A stretch of 64,000 nt of DNA from CAYQVO01 sp964421085. GTDB taxonomy: Bacteria > Bdellovibrionota_C > UBA2361 > CAYQVO01. The position numbers and the translations under genes were made by a program. The notes below the pieces were generated by a model. It saw nothing but the letters and a program-made list of their open reading frames with translations, ran no database searches and was not told where the DNA came from. The stretch lies in the NCBI GenBank assembly GCA_964421085.1, contig CAYQVO010000002.1:62001-126000 (forward strand), written 5' to 3'. Numbering within the stretch: the first letter of the stretch is position 1; every line of letters begins with the position of its first letter. Positions 16,431-24,445 of this stretch are shown here, in pieces.

Positions 16431-16940
16431 TTATTTTACTCTTCGCAGGTGGCCTTTTGCAGGGAGTTCCCTGTGCCCGTTTTCTTCGTCTGCTTTTGCC
16501 TTGGCCTCGGATCGCTCCTGTGCTTTCGCATAAAGCTGGGGATTAAGAAGTGAAATCAGGACATCAGGCGGAGCGGCATCGGGCCATACGGTATGCTGAC
16601 CGTCGGCGGCGGTGATGCCCCAGATGGCGCGAAGAGGCACGGAACACGAAAAGTAATTTCCACTGAAGAGAAGCTCGGCGTCCACCCTGTCTTCAAAAAG
16701 TTCCATCGCACCTCTGAACCATCTGCTGACCTTGAGTGTTACCGAACTCTTCACCTTGAGGTGTTCGGGAATTGATAAAAGATCGTCGGCCGTATTTACA
16801 TGAAGCAGCACATATTCGTCATCGAGCTTCTTATTGAGAGTACTGTATTTTTCGCTTATCGAAACCTTCATGGTTCTGTACATAATACGTCTTCTGGAAG
16901 AATCCTTCACGAGCAGCTGCTGCAATATTCCGAGCTTCAT
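16431..16940 (-). CDS. SspB-like ClpXP specificity-enhancing factor
   Basis: A 169-residue protein whose central part resembles SspB, the adaptor that delivers ssrA-tagged substrates to ClpXP: VLLHVNTADD, LKVKSSVTLKVSRWFRGAM, and YFSCSVPLRAIWGITAADGQHTVWP, which matches the SspB pattern of a barrel strand, VP, and an A(I/V) turn before a Gly-rich loop. The C-terminal tail is basic and Ala/Glu-rich, which fits the disordered ClpX-tethering tail, though its final residues differ from the E. coli motif. The start could also be ATG 16883. Confidence is moderate because the family is short and divergent. Confidence 0.6.
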   Translation of the reverse strand: MKLGILQQLLVKDSSRRRIMYRTMKVSISEKYSTLNKKLDDEYVLLHVNTADDLLSIPEHLKVKSSVTLKVSRWFRGAMELFEDRVDAELLFSGNYFSCSVPLRAIWGITAADGQHTVWPDAAPPDVLISLLNPQLYAKAQERSEAKAKADEENGHRELPAKGHLRRVK

Positions 16941-17016
16941 GTCCGGGGCACGACCTTATGGGAATCATTCGATGCGGTATCTTATCAGACGCACCGGTAC
17001 TAAAAAAGCGTTCTGA

Positions 17017-17032
17017 AAATCAGCGCTGATTT
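17017..17032. promoter_or_regulatory. Perfect 16-bp palindrome upstream of parC
   Basis: AAATCAGCGCTGATTT is identical to its reverse complement and sits about 75 bp before the parC start, a position where an operator would lie. No promoter can be paired with it confidently. It may simply be chance. Confidence 0.4.
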
Positions 17033-17105
17033 CTTGCTCTTGCGCGACCTGCAGATTTCAGGAAACTAGATCCTGTTCCACATTTAGAAGTTCAAAAAAT
17101 AAACA

Positions 17106-19382
17106 ATGACCGGAGTAGTTGATACCTCTATCCAGGCGGAGTCCCGGGATCGATACCTTACATATGCATTGAGCGTTGTCTCAGGCCGGGCGCTGCCGGA
17201 TGTGCGCGATGGGCTTAAGCCGGTTCAACGGCGGATCCTTTATGCAATGCTGCACAACCTCAACCTGAGGCCTGGAAACAGCCACAGAAAGTCCGCGGCA
17301 GTCGTGGGGGAAGTGCTTGCGCGGTACCACCCCCACGGAGACCAGGCCTGCTACGAGGCAATGGTGCGCCTGGCGCAGGACTTTTCGCTTCGCTACCCTC
17401 TTGTGGACGGCCAGGGCAACTTCGGGTCCCTGGATGGCGATAATGCCGCCGCTTATAGATATACAGAGACAAGACTCCACCCTCTGGCTCTTGAAGTGAT
17501 CGGCGAGATAAACGAGGAGACAGTTCCCTTCAGGGAAAATTTCGACTCGACGGCTCTTGAGCCGGTGGTCTTCCCCAGCAGGGTACCGAACCTCCTCATG
17601 AACGGAGCTTCCGGTATCGCAGTTGGAATGGCGACAAGCATTCCTCCGCACAATCTTCGAGATCTGGTGAAAGCTTTAATCGAACTTCTCGAAAATCCGG
17701 ATGCGCAGAATTCGCGCCTTGTCACAGTTCTGAAAGCCCCTGACTTCCCTACAGGTTGTGACATCCTGAATACCAAAGCGGAGCTCGACGAGATCTACAG
17801 AACCGGGCGTGGAAATGTAAGGATGCGCGCGACCTGGACTGTAGAAGATGCCGGTCACGGGCGGAAGCAGGTCGTCGTCACCGCGATTCCATACGCGGTG
17901 AACAAGGCGCAGCTTGTCGAGCGTATTGCAAACCTTATCATCGAGCGGAAGATTCCCCAGGTTTCCGACATACGCGACGAATCCACGGATAAAGTGCGGG
18001 TAGTGCTCGAACTTGCCATGGGTGCCGACCCTGAAGTGGCGATGGCGTATCTCTTGAAGAACACATCGCTTGAAAGCGGTTTTCCGGTAAATCTGACGGT
18101 TCTTGTGCCTGTCAGCGAGAATGTATCGAAGCCGGAGAGGCTCTCACTCAGTCAGTGTCTTCAGCATTTCCTTGATTTCCGTGAAGAAGTGGTCAAGAAG
18201 CGGCTTCTTTTCGAGCGGCGCAAACTCGCCGAAAGGATTCATATCCTCGAGGGGTTTGTGAAGATTTACGACGCTCTTGATGAAGTCCTCAAGATAGTCC
18301 GTAAAAGCGAGGGCCGGAGCGACGCCGCAGAAAAATTAATAAAGCGTTTCAAGCTTTCAGAAGTGCAGGCCTTCGCGGTAGTGGACATGCGTATTTACCA
18401 GCTTTCGAAGACGAACATAGAGGAGATTCGCGCGGAACTTAAAGAGAAAAGCAAACGGGTTTCGGAGATTGACTCGATCCTGAAGCAGCGCAAGTCGATT
18501 CAGAAGATAGTTCGGGCAGAACTTGCCGAGGTCGGTGAGAAGTTCGGCGACAAGCGCAAGTGCCAGGTCGTGAAAGACAATTTCGAGATAGAGTATCGGG
18601 CTGAAGATTACGTTGTCCAGGAGGAAGTCTACGCGATAGTGACATCGGACGGCTGGATCAAGAGGATACGGCAGAACAACGAGCTGACATCGACGAGGCT
18701 CAGGGAGGGAGACACAATCCTTCAGGCCCATCCTCTGACGACTCTTGACTGGGTTGTTTTTGTCACTAATTACGGCCTTCTTTATTCGATCAAGGTTTCA
18801 GAGTTCCCGTCTTCGAGCGGGTACGGAAACCCGATCCAGAAGACGCTGAAATTCAGGGACGGCGAGCGGATTCTCCAGAGTTTCGGTGTAAAAAGCAGTG
18901 AAGCATTGCAGGGTTCTCTAATTTCGAGCGATGACTTCAATCTCAGGGAAGGCGACACGGTGCTGCTTGCGAGCGCAAAGGGGCTTGGATTCGGCTTAAA
19001 GCTGGATAATCTGCAGGTGACGAGAAAAAGCGGACGAAAGCTTCTGTCTCTGCGGTCCAAAGACACACTGGCGGCCATCTGCAAAATCAAGCGGAAGATA
19101 GCATTATTCACCGAACAGAGCTTCTGCCTGGCGATAGATGCCAAAGAAGTGCCTCAGAGAGAGAATCCGGCCGTTGGCGTTATTCTTCTCGCCGTGAAAC
19201 CGGGGGATCGTCTCGTTTCGGCTCTTGCGTATGAGGGGAAGCCGAAGTTTGTTCTTAATCTCTCGACGGATAGAGAGAAGGAGATAGAAGCGTCTGATGT
19301 GGTGAAGGGACATCGAGGACTGCGCGGCAATAAAGTGTGCAGTCAGGCGCAGATAAGGAGTGTGAGGATTGGAGGAGACTGA
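17106..19382 (+). CDS. parC: Type IIA topoisomerase subunit A (ParC/GyrA family)
   Basis: The A subunit of a type IIA DNA topoisomerase, 758 residues, which cleaves and rejoins the transported DNA. Breakage site: Tyr119 in AAYRYTETRL, preceded by Arg118. The quinolone-determining region reads HPHGDQACYEAM (residues 75-86), so the Ser of GyrA S83 is Gln80 here. The C-terminal part is a beta-propeller with Gly-Asp-Arg repeats, lacking a clear GyrA box; RGLRGNK near the end is a degenerate version, favouring ParC over GyrA. It is followed 11 bp later by parE, as in a parCE operon. No gyrase pair is visible in this window. Confidence 0.9.
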   Translation: MTGVVDTSIQAESRDRYLTYALSVVSGRALPDVRDGLKPVQRRILYAMLHNLNLRPGNSHRKSAAVVGEVLARYHPHGDQACYEAMVRLAQDFSLRYPLVDGQGNFGSLDGDNAAAYRYTETRLHPLALEVIGEINEETVPFRENFDSTALEPVVFPSRVPNLLMNGASGIAVGMATSIPPHNLRDLVKALIELLENPDAQNSRLVTVLKAPDFPTGCDILNTKAELDEIYRTGRGNVRMRATWTVEDAGHGRKQVVVTAIPYAVNKAQLVERIANLIIERKIPQVSDIRDESTDKVRVVLELAMGADPEVAMAYLLKNTSLESGFPVNLTVLVPVSENVSKPERLSLSQCLQHFLDFREEVVKKRLLFERRKLAERIHILEGFVKIYDALDEVLKIVRKSEGRSDAAEKLIKRFKLSEVQAFAVVDMRIYQLSKTNIEEIRAELKEKSKRVSEIDSILKQRKSIQKIVRAELAEVGEKFGDKRKCQVVKDNFEIEYRAEDYVVQEEVYAIVTSDGWIKRIRQNNELTSTRLREGDTILQAHPLTTLDWVVFVTNYGLLYSIKVSEFPSSSGYGNPIQKTLKFRDGERILQSFGVKSSEALQGSLISSDDFNLREGDTVLLASAKGLGFGLKLDNLQVTRKSGRKLLSLRSKDTLAAICKIKRKIALFTEQSFCLAIDAKEVPQRENPAVGVILLAVKPGDRLVSALAYEGKPKFVLNLSTDREKEIEASDVVKGHRGLRGNKVCSQAQIRSVRIGGD

Positions 19383-19393
19383 GAAGCTGCAGT

Positions 19394-21325
19394 ATGGCAA
19401 AGAGAGTTTCGTATAGCGCAGAAGATATTGAAGTGCTCGAAGGCCTCGAGCCGGTAAGGCGAAGGCCGGGCATGTACATTGGCGGTACCGACGGTCCGGC
19501 GGGACTTCATCATCTCGTCCGTGAAATTCTCGATAACGCAATCGACGAAGCGATGAACGGATATGCTGATCGCATATACGTCACCCTCCACACCGACGGC
19601 GAAAGTGTGACAGTGGAGGACAATGGGCGCGGTATTCCGATCGACGTCCATCCAAAATTCAGGAAATCGGCCCTTGAGCTCATAATGACTACGCTTCATG
19701 CCGGCGGAAAGTTCAACTCGGCCAATTATGCAACAGCAGGCGGACTGCACGGTGTGGGGGCGTCGGTTGTAACGGCTCTATCGGAGCAGCTCGATGTTTT
19801 CGTTTCCCGGGATGGATTTGAGTGGATACAGAAGTTTTCCAGAGGAAGAACGGCATCAAAGCTCGAGAAAGGAAAGAGCACAAAGAATCAGGGCACACGT
19901 ATTTTCTTCCGGCCCGATCTTCAGATATTCAAGAGCCGGCGCTTTTCCGCTGATCGAATCAGAAAACTTCTCCGGGAAAAGGCTTTCCTGAACAAAGGCC
20001 TGACTATCCAGTTTCTCGATGAAGCCACTGGAGACACGGAGAAATTCTGCTATGAAGACGGACTCCGGGCCTATATAGCCGATCTGATCGAAGAAAAAAA
20101 GGAAAAGCCGCTTGCCGACGAAGTGTTCTGGATGCAGCGGACCAACGGCCTCCAGATAGAAGCAGCTTTCTGCTGGACTGAGGCGACATATGAGAGAGTT
20201 TCGTCGTATGTGAACGGTATTCACACCGCCCAGGGCGGAAGCCATGAAGATGGATTCAGGAGCGGGCTGTCAAAGGCGGTCAGGAATTACCTCTCCGTTC
20301 ACAATCTTCTTCCGAAGGGCGTAAAACTCACCGGCGAGGACATCCGTGAGGGCCTTGTCGCCGTTATTTCAGTCAACATTCCGGGCGCAGTAAGCCAGCT
20401 CCAGTTTCAGGGACAGACAAAAGACAGGCTGAATAATCCTGAGGTGCTCGCTCCCGTGGATGCGCTGATGAAAGGTTTCGAAAATCTTCTGAACTCGAAG
20501 CCTTCTGCCGCAGCGCAGATTGTGGAGCGAATCCTTCTTGCATCGAAGGCGCGGGCTGCCGCCAGAAGCGCGTCGCAGAGTGTGTCGCGCAAAGTGAGCA
20601 TCAGTCACAGACTCAACCTGCCGGGAAAACTCGCGGACTGTTCATCAACACGTCCCGACAAATGTGAACTCTTCATCGTGGAGGGCGATTCGGCGGGTGG
20701 AAGCGCAAAGCAGGGCAGGGATCGCAAAACACAGGCGGTGCTTCCACTGCGTGGAAAGATACTTAACGCAATCGCATCATCTGCGATAAAGCTCGGCGAG
20801 AACAAAGAGCTGGCCGATCTTGTGTCTGCCCTCGGATGCGGTTACGGCGACTCCCTCCGGCTCGAAAAGCTCCGCTATGGCAAGGTTATAATCCTGACCG
20901 ATGCGGACGCGGACGGAATGCACATTGCATCGCTGCTCATGGCGTTTTTCTTCCGTTACATGAAACCCCTCGTCAATTCGGGCAACCTCTACCTTGGACT
21001 GTCCCCGCTGTTCAGAGTAAAAACAGGTTCGGGATCGCACGAAAAGGTTTTCTGGGTTTACAGTGACCAGGAAAAAGAGAAGCTCGTCAAAGAATACTCA
21101 AAAAAGTCAAAAGTTTACGTTACCCGGTTCAAGGGTCTGGGAGAGATGAACCCATCGTCGCTCTGGGACACCACTCTTAATCCAAAGACTAGAAATCTTC
21201 TGCGAATTCAGATAGAGAATGATGCTGATGCCAAACAGATGTTTGAGAGCCTCTTAGGGAAAGACACCTCAGAAAGGTATCAGCTTATCCAGGAGAACGC
21301 GCATCGGCTGGACGTTGATCTTTAG
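19394..21325 (+). CDS. parE: Type IIA topoisomerase subunit B (ParE/GyrB family)
   Basis: The ATPase/TOPRIM subunit, 643 residues. The GHKL ATP site has REILDNAIDEAMNG (the Asn/Glu pair), DNGRGIPIDVHP and GGLHGVGASVVTALS. The TOPRIM domain has EGDSAGGSAKQGRDR and LPLRGKILN followed by TDADADGMHI. The C-terminal GRDRKTQAVLPLRG and RFKGLGEMNP are conserved in ParE and GyrB; absence of the gyrase-specific insert and pairing with the ParC-like subunit favour ParE. The ATG at 19394 is chosen over an earlier frame start at 19337 inside parC. It overlaps nothing; the following hydrolase begins 19 bp later. Confidence 0.9.
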   Translation: MAKRVSYSAEDIEVLEGLEPVRRRPGMYIGGTDGPAGLHHLVREILDNAIDEAMNGYADRIYVTLHTDGESVTVEDNGRGIPIDVHPKFRKSALELIMTTLHAGGKFNSANYATAGGLHGVGASVVTALSEQLDVFVSRDGFEWIQKFSRGRTASKLEKGKSTKNQGTRIFFRPDLQIFKSRRFSADRIRKLLREKAFLNKGLTIQFLDEATGDTEKFCYEDGLRAYIADLIEEKKEKPLADEVFWMQRTNGLQIEAAFCWTEATYERVSSYVNGIHTAQGGSHEDGFRSGLSKAVRNYLSVHNLLPKGVKLTGEDIREGLVAVISVNIPGAVSQLQFQGQTKDRLNNPEVLAPVDALMKGFENLLNSKPSAAAQIVERILLASKARAAARSASQSVSRKVSISHRLNLPGKLADCSSTRPDKCELFIVEGDSAGGSAKQGRDRKTQAVLPLRGKILNAIASSAIKLGENKELADLVSALGCGYGDSLRLEKLRYGKVIILTDADADGMHIASLLMAFFFRYMKPLVNSGNLYLGLSPLFRVKTGSGSHEKVFWVYSDQEKEKLVKEYSKKSKVYVTRFKGLGEMNPSSLWDTTLNPKTRNLLRIQIENDADAKQMFESLLGKDTSERYQLIQENAHRLDVDL

Positions 21326-21344
21326 TCGGAAAACAATTAATAAC

Positions 21345-22187
21345 ATGCTGATGAGTAAAGGAATTTTCGGTGAGCTTCGAGAGACTGCAGAACGTCTCGG
21401 CCAGTGTGACCCAATCTGGTTGAAGCGGGAGAAGAATCTCGAGTTCAAGGTTGCCAGCGATGGCACACAGGGACCGGAACTTGTTCTGCTGCACGGACTT
21501 CTCGGACAGATGTCAAACTGGGAAGCAGTCACTCCCCTCTTCGGGCGGTTCTGCCGTCCGCTGGCACTGCAGTTTCCCCTTCTGACGGGGCATAGAACAG
21601 AAGTCAAAGTAAACGCGCTTTGTGTATATACTGAGTATTTTATCCGCAAACACAATCTCGCTCCGGTGAGCCTCTGCGGAAATTCACTTGGTGGACATGT
21701 TGCGCTGCGCCTCTGTCTTGCGCGCCCCGATCTGGTGGACTGCCTCGTACTGAGCGGAGCTTCCGGCCTCTATGAACATTCGGTAGATATCCTTCCTGTC
21801 CGCCCGGACAGAAAATACATCGATACTCATATGAGGCGGGTTTTTTATGATCCGAAGTTCACAACACCTGAAGCAGTTGAGGATATCTATCAGATTCTTT
21901 CGGGCCGTATGCGTGTGCTGAATCTCATTCACTCGGCACGGAGCGCGAAGAAAGATAATGTCTTTTCAGAACTGAGAAAAATCGAAGTGCCGACACTTCT
22001 GCTCTGGGGAGAGGACGATCTCATCACGACGATGGACGTGGCAGAGACCTTCAAAAAAGAAATTCCAAACTCAAAACTGGTGACGATCAGAAACTGCGGT
22101 CATGCTCCCATGATTGAGCATCCTCAGTGGTTCGCAGATCAGGTGGAGAAATTCCTCAAAGAGCATTCGACGTATTATAACAAGTAA
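21345..22187 (+). CDS. Alpha/beta-hydrolase fold protein
   Basis: A 280-residue soluble alpha/beta hydrolase. The nucleophile elbow is GNSLGG with Ser114; the oxyanion-hole loop is LLHGLLGQMSNWE near residues 48-60; the catalytic Asp is in LLWGEDDLIT and the His in NCGHAPMIEHPQWF. Substrate is unknown; the fold covers esterases, dehalogenases and lactonases. It begins 19 bp after parE and may be cotranscribed, though the link is probably only positional. Start choice between ATG 21345 and ATG 21351 is undecided. Confidence 0.9.
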   Translation: MLMSKGIFGELRETAERLGQCDPIWLKREKNLEFKVASDGTQGPELVLLHGLLGQMSNWEAVTPLFGRFCRPLALQFPLLTGHRTEVKVNALCVYTEYFIRKHNLAPVSLCGNSLGGHVALRLCLARPDLVDCLVLSGASGLYEHSVDILPVRPDRKYIDTHMRRVFYDPKFTTPEAVEDIYQILSGRMRVLNLIHSARSAKKDNVFSELRKIEVPTLLLWGEDDLITTMDVAETFKKEIPNSKLVTIRNCGHAPMIEHPQWFADQVEKFLKEHSTYYNK

Positions 22188-22277
22188 GCAGTACGCCTTC
22201 CCGGCCGCGCTTGTCCTGACTTGTTCCGGCCGGGCTGAACCAGACGGGGCCGGGAAAAAAAGGGAGATATAAAAACA

Positions 22278-24269
22278 ATGAAAATCGACAAAAAACGGAC
22301 AGCCTTGCTCGCAAATACCATAAGGATGCTTTCACTCGACGGAGTGGAGAAGGCGAACTCCGGTCACCCCGGTCTTCCTCTGGGCGCTGCGGATTTTTCC
22401 GCCGTCCTGTGGAGCTATTTTCTCAAATTTGATCCGTCAAATCCCGGGTGGATGAACCGCGACAGATTCGTTCTGTCCGGCGGGCATGGTTCGATGCTTC
22501 TTTATTCTCTTCTGCATCTTTTCGGTTACGCCGACATGCCTCTCAGGGAACTTCAGAACTTCCGCCAGTGGAACAGCAAAACTCCCGGGCATCCTGAATA
22601 CTGGATGACGGCTGGAGTTGAGACAACGACAGGCCCGCTCGGCCAGGGCTTCGGGAACGGTGTCGGAATGGCGCTTTCGGCCAGACTTCTCGCGGAGCGT
22701 TATTCGAAAGAGCTCTTCGATTACCGCGTCTATGCGCTTGTAAGCGACGGCGATCTTATGGAAGGGGTCGCTTCGGAGGCCGCTTCGCTTGCGGGACACC
22801 TTGCTCTGGGAAATCTGATTTATCTTTATGATTCGAACCACATCTCCCTTGCAGGAACCACGAAGGAAATCTTCACGGAAAAAGTGAGCGAGCGGTTCAA
22901 CAGCTACGGGTGGTTCGTGCAGGAAATCGACGGACACGACCTTGAAGCCGCAGCGGGAGCAATCGCAAAGGCGCAGGCGGTTACAGATCAGCCTTCAATT
23001 ATTGTCTGCAATACTCATATCGGCTACGGAAGCCCGAACAAGGCGGATTCCTGTGAAGCCCACGGCGCACCTCTTGGCAAAGAGGAACAGCTGCTCACAC
23101 GCAGGGCGCTTGGCTGGCTGGAGGACAGGGACTTTTTTGTTCCCGATGATGTTAAAGCCTATTGCGGCGAAAGGATCCAGGAGAAGAAGGGCGAGTATCA
23201 GAAATGGCAGAAGGCTTTCGAAAGCTGGAGCAGAAGCAATCCTGACAAGCTCAGGATGCTCGAAGAGCAGCGCCAGGGGGAAATACCCGCCGAACTCGAA
23301 AACGACCTGATAGCCGCCTTCGGGGAAGGTAAGAAGGATGCCACAAGAAATCTTTCAGGCCAGGCGATTCAGGTGATCGCAAAGCGCGTTCCCGGATTTA
23401 TCGGCGGTTCGGCGGACCTCGAGCCATCGACAAAGACGATGATCAAGGGATCACCCGACATTCAGGAAAATGCTTTTGCCGGACGGAATATCCGTTTCGG
23501 CGTAAGAGAGCACGCGATGGGATCGATGGCAAACGGTCTTGCGGCAACCAGGGACTGGATTCCCTACACGGCCACCTTCCTCGTGTTTTCAGATTATATG
23601 CGTCCGACGATCAGACTTGCAGCTCTGTCGCACTTTCAGGTGCTTTTCATATTCACTCATGACAGTTTTTACGTGGGCGAGGATGGACCTACGCACGAAC
23701 CAATCGAGCAGACTGCAAGTCTGCGGCTGATTCCCAATCTTGCCGTGTACAGGCCCGCGGACGGGCTCGAAACAGGGATGTCTTATCTCGCCGCCCTCAG
23801 AAGGAAGCACGGTCCGAGCACGCTGCTTTTCACGCGCCAGAGCCTGCCTCCGCTCAAGAGGCCTTCGGGCTTCAAACATCAGGATATCCTGAAGGGCGGC
23901 TACATTGTGGCTGACCCGGACGTGAGCGATCTTGTTCTCGTCGCAACAGGTTCTGAAGTGAGCCTCTGTGTCGAAGCCGCAAAGATTCTCGAAGCGAAGG
24001 GTAAAAGGGCCCGCGTTGTTTCGCTTCCCTGCGTCGAGGATTTCATGGCGCAACCGAAGGAATACCGCGAATCGATTATTCCCTCGAAGGCAAGGCGGGT
24101 CTCGGTCGAGGCTGGAGTCACGACTGGATGGGAATCCGTCGTTGGAAGCGACGCCCTTTTAATCGGCATCGATCGCTTTGGCGCCTCGGCCCCGGCCGGC
24201 GTGCTTGCCGAGAAATTCGGGTTTACACCCGCCCAGGTTGCGGCCAGAATCGAGTCATGGATGGCGTAG
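22278..24269 (+). CDS. tkt: Transketolase
   Basis: A TPP-dependent enzyme of the non-oxidative pentose phosphate (and Calvin) pathway that moves a two-carbon ketol group between sugar phosphates. The 663-residue length and the three domains fit. The TPP-binding motif is SDGDLMEGVASEAASLAGHLALGNL followed by YDSNHISLAG; substrate and metal residues appear in NSGHPGLPLGAA, GPLGQGFGNGVG, DGHD and, in the second domain, FGVREHAMG and THDSFYVGEDGPTHEP. An AG-rich ribosome site (GGGAG) is 11 nt upstream. It is a standalone gene. Confidence 0.97.
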   Translation: MKIDKKRTALLANTIRMLSLDGVEKANSGHPGLPLGAADFSAVLWSYFLKFDPSNPGWMNRDRFVLSGGHGSMLLYSLLHLFGYADMPLRELQNFRQWNSKTPGHPEYWMTAGVETTTGPLGQGFGNGVGMALSARLLAERYSKELFDYRVYALVSDGDLMEGVASEAASLAGHLALGNLIYLYDSNHISLAGTTKEIFTEKVSERFNSYGWFVQEIDGHDLEAAAGAIAKAQAVTDQPSIIVCNTHIGYGSPNKADSCEAHGAPLGKEEQLLTRRALGWLEDRDFFVPDDVKAYCGERIQEKKGEYQKWQKAFESWSRSNPDKLRMLEEQRQGEIPAELENDLIAAFGEGKKDATRNLSGQAIQVIAKRVPGFIGGSADLEPSTKTMIKGSPDIQENAFAGRNIRFGVREHAMGSMANGLAATRDWIPYTATFLVFSDYMRPTIRLAALSHFQVLFIFTHDSFYVGEDGPTHEPIEQTASLRLIPNLAVYRPADGLETGMSYLAALRRKHGPSTLLFTRQSLPPLKRPSGFKHQDILKGGYIVADPDVSDLVLVATGSEVSLCVEAAKILEAKGKRARVVSLPCVEDFMAQPKEYRESIIPSKARRVSVEAGVTTGWESVVGSDALLIGIDRFGASAPAGVLAEKFGFTPAQVAARIESWMA

Positions 24270-24365
24270 CATCATTGAGAGCACATGGAAACTTCGCGCT
24301 TGCTCGAGAAGTCTGGAGATTGTCGCGGGCTTTACCCGGAGCAGTCGTGTGAATGCAGAGCAGGG

Positions 24366-24408
24366 GAGGGCGTTCCCCTGCATCAAACCTGCACGGCGCC
24401 ACTGCACA
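24366..24408. repeat. Dispersed repeat A, copy 1
   Basis: A 43-bp intergenic block, positioned between transketolase and the TIGR03663 gene, that recurs at 40340-40382 with only three substitutions. It starts GAGGGCGTTCCCC and has a GGCGCC palindrome in the second half. Its right flank (GGATAGTTACT) recalls the sequence after the IS200-type right-end hairpin at 44907, so it may be a mobile-element remnant. Confidence 0.8.
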
Positions 24409-24445
24409 TTACCGGCGGATAGTTACTTCAAAGCAGAGGGTCTAC

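Noticed and set aside
22200..22234. GC-rich inverted repeat after the alpha/beta hydrolase as a terminator
   Set aside because: The arms (CCCGGCC / GGCCGGG) lack a T-run on either strand, so no terminator call is made.
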